From Ralstonia soli (GTDB lineage: Bacteria; Pseudomonadota; Gammaproteobacteria; Burkholderiales; Burkholderiaceae), in NCBI RefSeq assembly GCF_023955655.1, contig NZ_JAMXHT010000011.1, forward strand, positions 62,001 to 126,000: DNA of 64,000 bases. Direction: 5' to 3'. The notes beneath the pieces were generated by a model that searched no databases, was not told the origin of the DNA, and saw nothing but the letters and a program-made list of their open reading frames with translations. The first letter of the stretch is position 1, and each line of letters opens with the position of its first letter. Of the stretch, positions 10,313-18,961 are shown one piece after another. The position numbers and the translations under genes are program-made.

Positions 10313-10340
10313 GCCGGCGCCTGATACGGACGGCGCCGGC
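10313..10340 (-). promoter_or_regulatory. Intercistronic hairpin between binding protein and permease
   Basis: A perfect 9-bp GC-rich stem (10313-10321 with 10332-10340) with a 10-nt loop lies in the 87-bp gap between the two genes, directly before the permease ribosome-binding site. No U run follows, so it is more likely an mRNA-stabilising or translation-tuning element than a terminator. Such elements commonly let a binding protein be made in excess over its permease. Confidence 0.55.
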
Positions 10341-10383
10341 AATTTGGTCAGATGAAGTGAGTCGTGATCGGCAAGTCAGCAGA

Positions 10384-11502
10384 TCAACGGCCGGCGGCAG
10401 TGCGCCATTGCTTGATGAAGTCCAGGCGTTTCTTCGGCTCCAGGAACGTCAGGATCGAGTCGTCCACCGGAATCGGCTTGATGGTGTTGCCGAGAATCTT
10501 CTTCAGGCCGGCGGCGGTCGCTTCGCCAGTCACGTCTTCACGCAGCGAGTGCAGATCGGACTTGTTGGCGAGGATGTCCTGGCCGCGCTTGGACAGGATG
10601 TAGTCCAGCCACAGCTTGGCGGCGTTCGGGTGCTGCGCCTTCTTGGCGATCATCGCCACGCGCGACACCACCAGCGTGTAGTCCTTCGGATACACGATGC
10701 CGATCGACGGATCCTTCTTGGCGCGCGCCATCGCATACGAACCGAGGATGTTGTAGGCGATCAGGTTTTCACCCGAGGCCACGCGTTCCATCATCGTGCC
10801 GGTGGACGACTGCAGCACCAGGTTCGGGCCGACGGCCTTGATGAAGTCGAAGTACTGCGGCGAATCCTGGTTGTCCTGCACGGCCATCATGAAGCCCACG
10901 GCGGACTTCTCGATGTCGTACGTCGTGACCTTGTTCTTGAAGCGATCGCCCTGGCTGCCGACCAGCTTGGCGAGGTCAGCGTGCGTTTGCGGGACTTCGC
11001 TGTCCTTCACCAGGCGCTTGTTGTACAGGAACACGGCCGGCTCGTACGTCGTGCCGTAGGCCAGACCCTTGTAGACGGCCCACTTGGGCAGGTTCGGCAC
11101 TTCGGGCGAGTCGTACTTCAGCGCGTAGGACTGGGCCAGCTTGAGCTGCGAGTCCATCGACGAGTTCCACATCATGTCGGCCGAGGCGCCGCCCGCAGCC
11201 TGCTCGCTGATGAAGCGGTTGTACAGCTCGCTGCTGTTCATGTCGTTGTACTCGACCTTCACGCCGGGGTAGAGCGACTCGAAATCCTTGATCAGCGGAT
11301 CCGCGGCCTTGGTGTCGGTCGTGGCGTACACCACCACCTTGCCTTCCTTCTTGGCGGCGGCGACGGTGTCGGCGTAGTTGGCCGGATAGCCGGCCGGGAC
11401 TTGCGCGAATGCGGCGGTGCTGAGGGTCAGTGCGGCAGTTGCGATGGAAGCGAGCGCGGCGTGCGCGGGCACGAAGCGGGGCACGAAGGGGCCACGAAGC
11501 AT
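10384..11502 (-). CDS. ABC importer periplasmic substrate-binding protein
   Basis: A 372-residue protein with a Sec-type signal peptide (hydrophobic ALASIATAALTLSTAAFAQ, cleavage near residue 34) and a class II binding-protein fold resembling the AfuA/FbpA/PgtC group. Conserved blocks include VVVYATTD, ADMMWNSSMD, AYGTTYEPAVFLYN and NAAKLWLDYILS. It is the first gene of a minus-strand operon with the permease and ATPase. The protein at 13972-15114 is clearly homologous along its whole length. Candidate substrates are ferric chelates, sugar phosphates or organophosphonates; none can be chosen from sequence. Confidence 0.85.
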   Translation of the reverse strand: MLRGPFVPRFVPAHAALASIATAALTLSTAAFAQVPAGYPANYADTVAAAKKEGKVVVYATTDTKAADPLIKDFESLYPGVKVEYNDMNSSELYNRFISEQAAGGASADMMWNSSMDSQLKLAQSYALKYDSPEVPNLPKWAVYKGLAYGTTYEPAVFLYNKRLVKDSEVPQTHADLAKLVGSQGDRFKNKVTTYDIEKSAVGFMMAVQDNQDSPQYFDFIKAVGPNLVLQSSTGTMMERVASGENLIAYNILGSYAMARAKKDPSIGIVYPKDYTLVVSRVAMIAKKAQHPNAAKLWLDYILSKRGQDILANKSDLHSLREDVTGEATAAGLKKILGNTIKPIPVDDSILTFLEPKKRLDFIKQWRTAAGR

Positions 11503-11593
11503 GGGTTTGTCTCCTGTTTGCTTGTGATGGTGTGGGGCCGGCTACTTAGTGCGCGTTGCGTGTAGCTCGGACGGATGGCCCCAGGTGCGGCGG

Positions 11594-11599
11594 ATTATA
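11594..11599 (-). promoter_or_regulatory. Candidate -10 element for the binding-protein operon
   Basis: Read on the minus strand this is TATAAT, about 92 nt upstream of the binding-protein ATG and just past the 3' end of the sensor-kinase gene. I see no good -35 hexamer at 16-18 bp, which would suit a promoter that depends on an activator such as the adjacent response regulator. That last point is inference. Confidence 0.4.
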
Positions 11600-11624
11600 G
11601 AAATCGCGCGCTTTCGCCACGCTT

Positions 11625-13154
11625 TCATTGCGTGTGCTGCGTCGCAGCATGTTCGGCCGAGGCTGCTGCGGTCGCCAACGGCACGCGGATTCGCGCCGAG
11701 AGCCCCACGCCGCCGTGTCCGTTCGGCTCGCCGTCGGCCAGCTCGATCTGCCCGCCGCTGCGTGCCGCATAGGCGCGTGCGATGGCCAGGCCAAGGCCAG
11801 ACCCTTCGGCCGCATACCGGGTGTCTTTGGGCGCATGTTTCAACTTGGCTGTGCGACTTCCGCCCTCGTGTGCGCGGCGAAAGCGCTGAAATGCGTGCGC
11901 GCGCTCATCGGCGCTCATGCCGGGGCCGGTGTCGTCCACGCAGAGCAGCGCCGTATCGCCATCGGCCGTCGCGCGCACGGTGATGCGCCCCCCGGCAGGT
12001 GTGTAGCGGATCGCGTTGTGCACAAGGTTGGAGAGCGCCTCGCGCAGAAACGCCGGATAGCCTGTGACGGACAGCACCCTGTCGAGGCCGCCGTCGTCCC
12101 AGCCAAGATCCTGCTGCTTTTCGCGCGCCAGCGGCAGGGCGTCGAGGACGACGTCGCGTGCCAGCTCTGCCACGTCGAAGGTTTCGGCCGGCGCATCCTG
12201 CCCGGCGTGCCGTGCGCGGGCAAGGGCGAGCAGTTGCGTGGTCAGCCGGTTGGTGGACTGCAGCCGCGCGATGATGGCCGACAGGCTTTCGCGTACGCGG
12301 GCCGGGTCGGTTTCGCGCAGCGCGTATTCGGCCTGCGTGAGCAGCACGGCCAGCGGCGTGCGCAGCTGATGCGATGCATCGGCGAGAAACTGGCTCTGTG
12401 CCTCGGCCAACTCGGCATAGCGGTGGATGTGGTGGTTGATCGCGTCGACGAGCGGGCGGACTTCGGCGGGCACGTCGGCGGCATCGAGTGGGCGCAGGTC
12501 ATCAGAGGCGCGTACGCCGATGCTGCGCGCCAGGCGATTGAGCGGGCGCAGCGCGACAGTCACGCCGAGCCACAACAGCGCGGCGCTTACCGCCACCAGC
12601 GCCGCATCGCGCAGCAGCGTGCCGCGCCAGACCGCCTGTTGCAGCGCGCGCCGTGTCTCGATGGTCTCCGCCACCTGGATCACGATGCGCCCCGGCAGCC
12701 CCGGCTGATACAGCGGTTTGGCCACGGCGGCCACGCGCACCGCTTCATCGTGGTAGGTCGCGTCGTAGAACAAGGGGGTGTCGTTCTCGAGCCGTTTGGC
12801 GGGCAGCGGCAGATCGTCGTAGCCGGTGAGGGCGGCGCCGGGCGGCTTGCCCGGCGCAGGCTCAAAGGCGACGCGGTAATAGACGTTGCTCTGCGCCGTC
12901 GATTCGAACATCGACAGCGCCACATACGGCACGTTGACCTGCACCTGCCCGCGCTCGATCGTCACGCCGTTTTCGATCGCGCGCACCGAGCCGAGCAGGG
13001 CGCGGTCGTACGCGCGGTCGGTGGCGGCACGCAGCGCCTGGTACGTCGGGACGACGTCGATGGCCAGCACGCCCGCCAGCCCCGGCAGCAGCAACCAGAG
13101 CAGCGTGAGTTTCAGGCTGTGCGGCAGCCGGAGCCAGGCGGGCCGTTGCATCAT
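11625..13154 (-). CDS. Sensor histidine kinase, TctE-like
   Basis: Membrane sensor of a two-component pair, 509 residues. A first membrane helix (about 14-34) and a second (about 180-203) enclose a periplasmic 2CSK_N-like sensor region. A HAMP-like linker follows, then the H box FLADASHQLRTPLAVLLTQA, the N box LSNLVHNAIRYTPAGG and the ATP-lid motifs DDTGPGMS and GSGLGLAIA. The gene overlaps the regulator stop by 4 bp. TctE-type kinases often sense tricarboxylates or other carbon sources. The nearby binding proteins suggest sensing of their ligand. Confidence 0.9.
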   Translation of the reverse strand: MMQRPAWLRLPHSLKLTLLWLLLPGLAGVLAIDVVPTYQALRAATDRAYDRALLGSVRAIENGVTIERGQVQVNVPYVALSMFESTAQSNVYYRVAFEPAPGKPPGAALTGYDDLPLPAKRLENDTPLFYDATYHDEAVRVAAVAKPLYQPGLPGRIVIQVAETIETRRALQQAVWRGTLLRDAALVAVSAALLWLGVTVALRPLNRLARSIGVRASDDLRPLDAADVPAEVRPLVDAINHHIHRYAELAEAQSQFLADASHQLRTPLAVLLTQAEYALRETDPARVRESLSAIIARLQSTNRLTTQLLALARARHAGQDAPAETFDVAELARDVVLDALPLAREKQQDLGWDDGGLDRVLSVTGYPAFLREALSNLVHNAIRYTPAGGRITVRATADGDTALLCVDDTGPGMSADERAHAFQRFRRAHEGGSRTAKLKHAPKDTRYAAEGSGLGLAIARAYAARSGGQIELADGEPNGHGGVGLSARIRVPLATAAASAEHAATQHTQ

Positions 13155-13852
13155 GCGCCGCTGTCAGCGGCAGGGTGGGCGTCATCGGCGCCGGCTTCGA
13201 GCATGTAGCCCAGCCCGCGTACGGTGACGATCTGCACGCCCGTGCCCGCCAGCTTCTTGCGCAGGCGGTGCACGACTACCTCCACGGCGTCGGGGCTTGA
13301 ATCGCTGTCCAGGTTGAAGACCTTGTCGAACAGATGCACCTTGGTAATCGGCTGGCCAGTCTTGTGCAGCAGTGCCGACAGCGCAGCGTGCTCACGCGGC
13401 GTAAGAGACAGCGGCTCGCCCGACAGCAGGAACGCCTTGCGCCCCGTGTCGAACTCCAGCGGCCCGCAGCGCAGGCGCGGGAACGCCCGGCCGCGGCTGC
13501 GGCGGATCAGCGCCATCAACCGCGCTTCCAGCTCGGACAGCGCGAACGGCTTGGTGAGGAAATCGTCGGCGCCGGCATTCAGGCCGCGCACGCGTTCATC
13601 GAGCGCACCTTGCGCCGTGAGGATCAGCACCGGTGTGCGATCGTCGCGCGCGCGCATGTCGGCCAGCACGGCAAAGCCATCCTTGCGCGGCAAGCGCAGG
13701 TCCAGCACCACCGCGTCAAATTCGCCGGAGCCGAGAAACGCTTCCGCCAAGACGCCATCGGCCGCACGCTCAATTACAAAGCCGCTTTGCGCCAGCGCGC
13801 GCGCCAGCCACGCGGCCAATTCGTCCTCATCCTCCACCAGCAAGATCCGCAT
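13151..13852 (-). CDS. OmpR/PhoB-family response regulator, TctD-like
   Basis: DNA-binding partner of the kinase downstream, 233 residues. The receiver domain has the acidic pocket LLVEDEDE, the phospho-acceptor Asp in VVLDLRLPRKDG (about residue 51), and Thr and Lys in ILTAQ and FLTKPF. A winged-helix domain occupies the C-terminal half, with VEVVVHRLRKKL as recognition helix and VRGLGYML as wing. It is divergent from the binding-protein gene at 13972 across 119 bp, where its operator probably lies. Confidence 0.92.
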   Translation of the reverse strand: MRILLVEDEDELAAWLARALAQSGFVIERAADGVLAEAFLGSGEFDAVVLDLRLPRKDGFAVLADMRARDDRTPVLILTAQGALDERVRGLNAGADDFLTKPFALSELEARLMALIRRSRGRAFPRLRCGPLEFDTGRKAFLLSGEPLSLTPREHAALSALLHKTGQPITKVHLFDKVFNLDSDSSPDAVEVVVHRLRKKLAGTGVQIVTVRGLGYMLEAGADDAHPAADSGA

Positions 13853-13971
13853 CGGGTGTCTCTCAATATCGTTCTGTGTGCTTTTTCATGATAATGCGTG
13901 GCGCCCGCATCCCGATTACATCGCTGATGACATCGTCCACCTGATGCGGCCCCAGTTGTGGTTCACCCGGC

Positions 13972-15114
13972 ATGTCGTCCATCCTGAATTCCCGTCGTCG
14001 CTGGCTTTGTCAGACTGCCGCATTGCTGGCCGCAAGCGGCGTCGCTTCGCCTGGAGCGCGCGCGCAGTGGCTGGCCCATGCGGCGCCGGAACTGCCGTCG
14101 TACTACCCGCGTGACTACGGCGCGATGATCGACGCTGCCCGTCGCGAGGGCCACGTCACGGTGTACTCGACGACCGATTTCTCCGCCGCCCACCCGCTCA
14201 TCCGCGCCTTCGAGGCGCGCTATCCCGGCATCACCGTCGACTACCGCGAGCAGAACAGCGACGACATCTACCGGCGCTTCCTCGCCGAGCTCAGCGCCAA
14301 ATCACCGAGCGCGGACGTCGTCTGGAGCTCGGCCATGCCCGAGCAATTCAAGCTCGTGAATGATGGCCACGCGCTTTCGTATGCGTCGCCCGAGCGGCCG
14401 TACCTGCCGTCGTGGGCCATCTGGAAGAACGAGGCCTACGGCACGAGCTACGAGCCTGTCGTCTTCGTCTACAACGCGCGCCAGTTGCCCGCGGAGCTGA
14501 TTCCTTCCACCCACGCCGACTTCGCCCGCATTCTCAATAGCCACCGCGACTTGCTGCGCGGCCGCGTCGCCTCGTACGACATCGAACATTCTGGCTCCGC
14601 CTTCCTCTTCGCCGCTGAAGACGCACGCACCACGCCCGTGTTCTGGGATGTTGCCAAGGCACTGGGTGGCGTCAACGTCAATCTGTACATCACCACGGCC
14701 GCGATGCTTGAGCGCGTGGCCGCCGGCGAAAGCCTGCTCGCCTATGACGTGATCGGCTCGTACGCCGCACGCTACGCCGATCGCAACCCGGCGCTCGCCA
14801 TCAAGATGCCGACCGACTACACGCTGGTCGCCACGCGCGTCGCCTTCATCGCCCGCCGCGCCGCTCGGCCGAACGCCGCGCGGCTGTGGCTCGACTTCAT
14901 GCTCTCGCGCGATGGCCAGAGCGTGATGGCCGACCGCGCGTTCCTGTTCTCGCTGCGCCAGGATGTGGAAACCGGGCTGACCGCGAAGCGTCTGCTCGCT
15001 GAGCTCGGCAACACCCATCGGCCGATTCCGGTCGGCCCGGGTTTACTCGCCCATCAAGATCAGCTCCGCCGTGCCGATTTCCTAAAGCGATGGCACGCTG
15101 CCCTCGGCAAATAA
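13972..15114 (+). CDS. Second substrate-binding protein, paralogue of the one at 10384
   Basis: A 380-residue periplasmic binding protein. Blocks shared with the product of 10384-11502 include VTVYSTTD, YGTSYEPVVFVYN, YDIEHS, MLERVAAGE and NAARLWLDFMLS. The N-terminus SRRRWLCQTAALLAAS looks like a twin-arginine signal rather than a plain Sec signal. There is no permease or ATPase beside it on this strand, and it is divergent from the two-component genes. It may share the importer or act as a ligand-presenting partner of the sensor kinase; both are inference. Confidence 0.85.
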   Translation: MSSILNSRRRWLCQTAALLAASGVASPGARAQWLAHAAPELPSYYPRDYGAMIDAARREGHVTVYSTTDFSAAHPLIRAFEARYPGITVDYREQNSDDIYRRFLAELSAKSPSADVVWSSAMPEQFKLVNDGHALSYASPERPYLPSWAIWKNEAYGTSYEPVVFVYNARQLPAELIPSTHADFARILNSHRDLLRGRVASYDIEHSGSAFLFAAEDARTTPVFWDVAKALGGVNVNLYITTAAMLERVAAGESLLAYDVIGSYAARYADRNPALAIKMPTDYTLVATRVAFIARRAARPNAARLWLDFMLSRDGQSVMADRAFLFSLRQDVETGLTAKRLLAELGNTHRPIPVGPGLLAHQDQLRRADFLKRWHAALGK

Positions 15115-15447
15115 AAAGAGAATAAAGCAGCACTTTTCGCTGCGGCGTGGCGCGAAGGCGACAATTCAGAACTGTCACAAGGTGGCAAATTTGTGGCGGG
15201 GAAGAGGGGCTGCAACAGCCCGCCAACCCCCGTGCCATCGCGCCAAAAGCGGGTCGCGACCCCCTTCAAAGGGGGGCTTGCGCGTGTTGCCCATGAGCAA
15301 CAACTTGGCCGCAAATCGCGTCCCAGAGCCAGAAAGGGTTTCCGGAATCCGTCACCGCTGGCACATAATGCGGTCAGACGTGAGGTATCTGCGTCGTCCA
15401 TAAGGACAGTCAAGATTTCCCAATCAGTTGACAAGGAAAGTGTCGAT
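15115..15447 (+). other. Intergenic region upstream of the porin
   Basis: This 333-bp stretch has no convincing gene. It contains a short C/G-rich hairpin around 15260-15276 that is not followed by a T run, and a candidate -10 (CATAAT, 15364-15369). The last ~70 bp form a plausible mRNA leader ending in AAGGAAAG before the porin ATG. Confidence 0.6.
15364..15369 (+). promoter_or_regulatory. Candidate -10 element of the porin promoter
   Basis: CATAAT lies about 80 bp upstream of the porin start. The best -35 match (TTCCGG at 15340, 18-bp spacing) is weak. The strong codon bias of the gene implies high expression, so the real promoter may be better than this match shows. Confidence 0.35.
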
Positions 15448-16560
15448 ATGAAGATGAAACTGTTTGCAGCTGCTGTTGCAGCTCTGGCCGCCGGTGGCGC
15501 CTATGCACAATCCTCCGTGACCCTGTACGGCGTGGTCGACGCTGGTCTGACGTACGCAAACAAGGTGCCGAACGGCAACGGCGGCGGTAGCTCGCGCGTT
15601 GGCCTGGATTCGGGCGGCCTGTCGGGTTCGCGTTGGGGCCTGCGTGGCGTGGAAGACCTGGGTGGTGGCCTGAAGGGTATCTTCACCCTGGAAAGCGGCT
15701 TCAACCTGGACAACGGCACGTCGGCTCAAGGTGGCCGTCTGTTCGGTCGTTCGGCTTACGTTGGTCTGCAAGGCCAGTGGGGTCAACTGACCGTTGGTCG
15801 CCACACGAACCTGTTCTACGACTTTGGCGTGAACTTCGACCCGATGGCTATCGCTGGTCGTTACTCGCTGGGCGCACAAGACAACTTCATCGGTTCGGGC
15901 CGTGCTGACAACTCGATCAAGTACCTGGGTACGTTCGGTGGCCTGGGCGTGCAAGCTCTGTACTCGTTCAACAACAACGGTAACGAGCAAGCTGGTCTGA
16001 ACAAGCTGGGCCGTGAGTGGAGCCTGGGCGCAACCTACGCCGGCGGCCCGTTCGGTCTGGGTGTGGTGTACGACCAAACGAACAGCGCGACCGTTGCTAC
16101 GGTTGACAACAAGGAACAACGCGCCGCGATCGCTGGTACGTACGCCTTCGGCCCGGCCAAGCTGTACGCTGGCTACCGTTGGTACCACGCTAACTTCGCA
16201 ACGGTTGCTGGCAACGGTAACCTGCGTTCGAACCTGTACTGGGCTGGCCTGGGTTACCAAGCTACCCCGGCTCTGTCGCTGACCGGCACGGCTTACTACC
16301 AACAGTTCAAGAACGCAGCTGGCGGCAACCCGTGGCTGTTCGTGGTCGGTACCGACTACGCTCTGTCGAAGCGCACCGACGCCTACTTCAACGTGGCGTA
16401 CGCTCTGAACAAGAGCGGCTCGGGTCTGGGCGTGCTGAACCTGAACGCCGCAGGCTATCCGGGCTCGAGCCTGGCTAGCGGTGACAACGTGTTCTCGAAC
16501 ACGACCAACGGCAACGGCAATCAAGTCGGCGCTACGGTTGGTATTCGTCACAAGTTCTAA
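15448..16560 (+). CDS. Gram-negative general porin
   Basis: A trimeric outer-membrane beta-barrel porin of the beta-proteobacterial OmpC/Omp32 type, 370 residues. The signal peptide is MKMKLFAAAVAALAAGGAYA, and the mature start SSVTLYGVVDAGLTY is diagnostic of the family. Alternating aromatic strands and a terminal Phe (GATVGIRHKF) complete the barrel. The ATG at 15448 has AAGGAAAG at good distance. Codon use differs from neighbours, with many GGT, GCT, CGT and AAC codons, as in very highly expressed genes. It ends with a GAAA-loop terminator. Confidence 0.93.
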   Translation: MKMKLFAAAVAALAAGGAYAQSSVTLYGVVDAGLTYANKVPNGNGGGSSRVGLDSGGLSGSRWGLRGVEDLGGGLKGIFTLESGFNLDNGTSAQGGRLFGRSAYVGLQGQWGQLTVGRHTNLFYDFGVNFDPMAIAGRYSLGAQDNFIGSGRADNSIKYLGTFGGLGVQALYSFNNNGNEQAGLNKLGREWSLGATYAGGPFGLGVVYDQTNSATVATVDNKEQRAAIAGTYAFGPAKLYAGYRWYHANFATVAGNGNLRSNLYWAGLGYQATPALSLTGTAYYQQFKNAAGGNPWLFVVGTDYALSKRTDAYFNVAYALNKSGSGLGVLNLNAAGYPGSSLASGDNVFSNTTNGNGNQVGATVGIRHKF

Positions 16561-16600
16561 TTTGACGCGCTCGTAAGGGCGCATCGAATTAAACGGTTAA

Positions 16601-16632
16601 ACGCCGATCCCGAAAGGGGTCGGCGTTTTTCT
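16601..16632 (+). terminator. Intrinsic terminator of the porin gene
   Basis: An 11-bp stem (16601-16611 with 16616-16626, one G-T pair) is capped by a GAAA tetraloop and followed by a T-rich run. It lies 40 bp past the porin stop. Confidence 0.9.
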
Positions 16633-16916
16633 TTGTACGAATGGTTTTCCATATTGTGCGTGGCCAGTGTGCAGCGCCAGCAGACTAAGTGGCCGGCGGA
16701 TCTGATGGCGGGCATTGGCGGCGGTTCGGCGAAGGCGAGGGCTCTAATCTAGGCGTCGAGCGGCTACGCTTAACAGCGCCTTGCCGGGGAGGGGCCGCTA
16801 ACGCAGCCTTTGGCGTATGCCTTGAGGCAAGGCCCGCGTTGCTCCTAGACCTAAGGCTGTGGGGCCATCGACGATAGGCAGGAAGAAAAGACGGCGGCCT
16901 TCGAAGTCGGAAGGAC

Positions 16917-16943
16917 AAAAAAACGGCGGCACATTGGCCGCCG
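16917..16943 (-). terminator. Intrinsic terminator of the protease gene
   Basis: A 7-bp GC stem (16924-16930 with 16937-16943) and 6-nt loop are followed, on the minus strand, by seven U residues. A T-rich stretch on the plus-strand side suggests that it also works in that direction. Confidence 0.8.
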
Positions 16944-16969
16944 CTTCTTTTTGTATGGATCGCTCGTGC

Positions 16970-18181
16970 TTACTGCTCTTCCTCGTCCGGCGAGGGCATT
17001 GGTACATTGCGGCGCGTGGGCGGGGGGCGCTTGCCGACGATGATCGTCAACTCCACCGCTTTGCCCTTGCGCGACACCGTCACCTTGGCTTCCGCGCCCG
17101 GTTTGAGCTGGGCGATGCTGTTGAGCAGCGCTGTCGTATCCAGGATCGATTCGCCGTTGACGCTGGTAAGGATATCGCCGGGGCGCAGACCCGCGCGGTC
17201 TGCCGGGCCGCCTTGAACCACCGCGGCGATCAGCGCGCCGTCCTTGCGCGACAGGCCGAACGATTCGGCAATTTCCGGCGTCACATCCTGCGGCTCGACG
17301 CCGATCCAGCCGCGTACCACGCTGCCGGTGGAAATGATCGACTCCATCACCTGCTTGGCCAGCGACACCGGAATCGCGAAACCAATGCCCAGCGAGCCGC
17401 CCGAGCGCGAGTAGATCGCTGTGTTGATGCCGAGCAGGTTGCCGTCCGCATCCACCAGCGCGCCACCCGAGTTGCCTGGGTTGATTGCCGCGTCGGTCTG
17501 GATGAAGTTTTCGAACGTGTTGATGCCCAGGTGGCTGCGGCCCAGTGCGGACACAATCCCCATCGTCACGGTCTGGCCGACGCCGAACGGGTTGCCGATG
17601 GCGAGCACCACGTCGCCGACACGTACGTTTTCGAGCCGACCCAGCGTGATGGCAGGCAGGTTCGGCAGGTCGATCTTCAAGACGGCCAGGTCTGTTTCAG
17701 GGTCGGAGCCAACCACCTTGGCGTTGCTCTTGCGGCCATCCGTGAGGGCGACTTCGATCTCGTCGGCCCCGTCTACCACGTGGTGGTTCGTTAGAATGTA
17801 GCCTTCCGAGCTGACGATCACGCCCGAGCCGAGGCTGGCCGTGGGTTCCTGGCGTTGTTCGGGGGCGCGGTCGCCGAAGAAGAAGCGGAACCACGGATCC
17901 GCGCTGGCCTGCGGATTGTTATTGCGCTTGGGCGCATTCTTGCTGCTGAAGATGTTGACCACCGCCGGCATCGCCACCTTGGCGGCTTCCGCGTAGGAGT
18001 TGCTGGAGGTGCCGCCATGGCCAATTGGCGCGACTTCCTTGAGCGCGACGATGGGCGAGCCGGATTGCACCGCCACCTTGCCCCGCTGCAGCCAATCCGG
18101 CTTGAGCGTGGCGATCACAAACCAGACGGCCAGCACGACCGTGACGGCTTGCGCAAAAAACAGCCAAAAGCGGCGCAACAT
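16970..18181 (-). CDS. DegS/AlgW-type periplasmic serine protease
   Basis: A 403-residue HtrA-family protease anchored by one N-terminal helix (WLFFAQAVTVVLAVWFVIA). The catalytic triad is His134 (TNHHVVDG), Asp164 (ETDLAVLK) and Ser238 (NPGNSGGAL). A single PDZ domain (about 290-380, PADRAGLRPGDILTSVNG) and the membrane anchor fit DegS/AlgW rather than two-PDZ DegP. Such proteases cleave the anti-sigma factor in the envelope stress response. Only 19 bp separate its start from the divergent Nif3-like gene. Confidence 0.9.
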   Translation of the reverse strand: MLRRFWLFFAQAVTVVLAVWFVIATLKPDWLQRGKVAVQSGSPIVALKEVAPIGHGGTSSNSYAEAAKVAMPAVVNIFSSKNAPKRNNNPQASADPWFRFFFGDRAPEQRQEPTASLGSGVIVSSEGYILTNHHVVDGADEIEVALTDGRKSNAKVVGSDPETDLAVLKIDLPNLPAITLGRLENVRVGDVVLAIGNPFGVGQTVTMGIVSALGRSHLGINTFENFIQTDAAINPGNSGGALVDADGNLLGINTAIYSRSGGSLGIGFAIPVSLAKQVMESIISTGSVVRGWIGVEPQDVTPEIAESFGLSRKDGALIAAVVQGGPADRAGLRPGDILTSVNGESILDTTALLNSIAQLKPGAEAKVTVSRKGKAVELTIIVGKRPPPTRRNVPMPSPDEEEQ

Positions 18182-18200
18182 AGGGCGAAATTGAGTCGAA

Positions 18201-18947
18201 ATGGATCGAAAAGAACTTGAATTGTACTTGAACGACCTGTTGCAGGCGGCGCGTTTTCGGGACTATTGCCCCAATGGGCTGCAGGTGCAGGGGCGTGAAA
18301 CCATCACCCATATCGTGACCGGTGTGACTGCCAGCCTGGCGCTGATCGAGGCTGCTATCGACGCGCACGCCGACGCCATTCTTGTGCACCACGGCTACTT
18401 CTGGAAAGGGGAGGATGGCCGTGTCGTCGGCCAGAAGCATGCCCGCCTGAAGCAACTTCTGGCGCACGATCTGAACCTGTTCGCGTATCACCTGCCGCTG
18501 GATGCGCATCCCGAACTGGGTAACAACGCCCAATTGGGCGCCTTGCTCGATATCGAGCCGCAAGGCCGGTTTGGCGACGACGAGCTTGGCTGGATTGGCG
18601 TGCTGCCCGAGGCCACCACGCTGGGGGCTTTTGCCGAGACAGTGTCGGCAAGGTTGGGCCGGGTGCCGCTGGTGATCGGAGAGGGTGACCGCCTAGTGCG
18701 CACGGTCGGCTGGTGCACGGGTGGGGCGCAAGGCTGGTTTGATGCCGCCATTGCGGCCGGTGTGGACGTCTACCTGAGCGGCGAGGCATCTGAGCAGACC
18801 ACGCACCTGGCGCGCGAATCGGGTGTGGCCTACATCGGGGCGGGCCACCACGCCACCGAGCGCGGTGGCGTGCGGGCGCTCGGCAACCACCTCGCCGAGC
18901 GCTTCGGGGTGCGTCACACCTTCATCGACATCCCGAATCCGGTGTGA
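18201..18947 (+). CDS. Nif3-like dinuclear metal-centre protein
   Basis: A 248-residue member of the NIF3/YbgI family, which forms toroidal hexamers with a two-metal centre in each subunit. Metal-ligand segments are visible: [10 protein letters not shown] near residue 55, [17 protein letters not shown] near 95, and [15 protein letters not shown] near the C-terminus. The true activity is unknown, with GTP cyclohydrolase-like roles debated. It is divergent from the protease gene with a 19-bp gap. Confidence 0.9.
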   Translation: MDRKELELYLNDLLQAARFRDYCPNGLQVQGRETITHIVTGVTASLALIEAAIDAHADAILVHHGYFWKGEDGRVVGQKHARLKQLLAHDLNLFAYHLPLDAHPELGNNAQLGALLDIEPQGRFGDDELGWIGVLPEATTLGAFAETVSARLGRVPLVIGEGDRLVRTVGWCTGGAQGWFDAAIAAGVDVYLSGEASEQTTHLARESGVAYIGAGHHATERGGVRALGNHLAERFGVRHTFIDIPNPV

Positions 18948-18961
18948 GCTGACTGCGTTCG

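Larger units (their letters stand above)
16561..16969. other. Intergenic region between porin and protease genes
   Basis: This 409-bp stretch lies between convergent genes, with a terminator near each end. The middle (16748-16849) holds two nested inverted repeats, TCTAGG/CCTAGA and GCCTTGCC/GGCAAGGC, and could fold into a long imperfect hairpin. Short open frames here lack ribosome-binding sites and look non-coding. Confidence 0.5.

Noticed and set aside
11628-13208. A 526-residue plus-strand frame opposite the sensor kinase
   Set aside because: Shadow; the kinase motifs on the minus strand are unambiguous.
16685-16918. A 77-residue minus-strand ORF between porin and protease
   Set aside because: No ribosome-binding site, composition unlike neighbours, and it runs into the terminator region.
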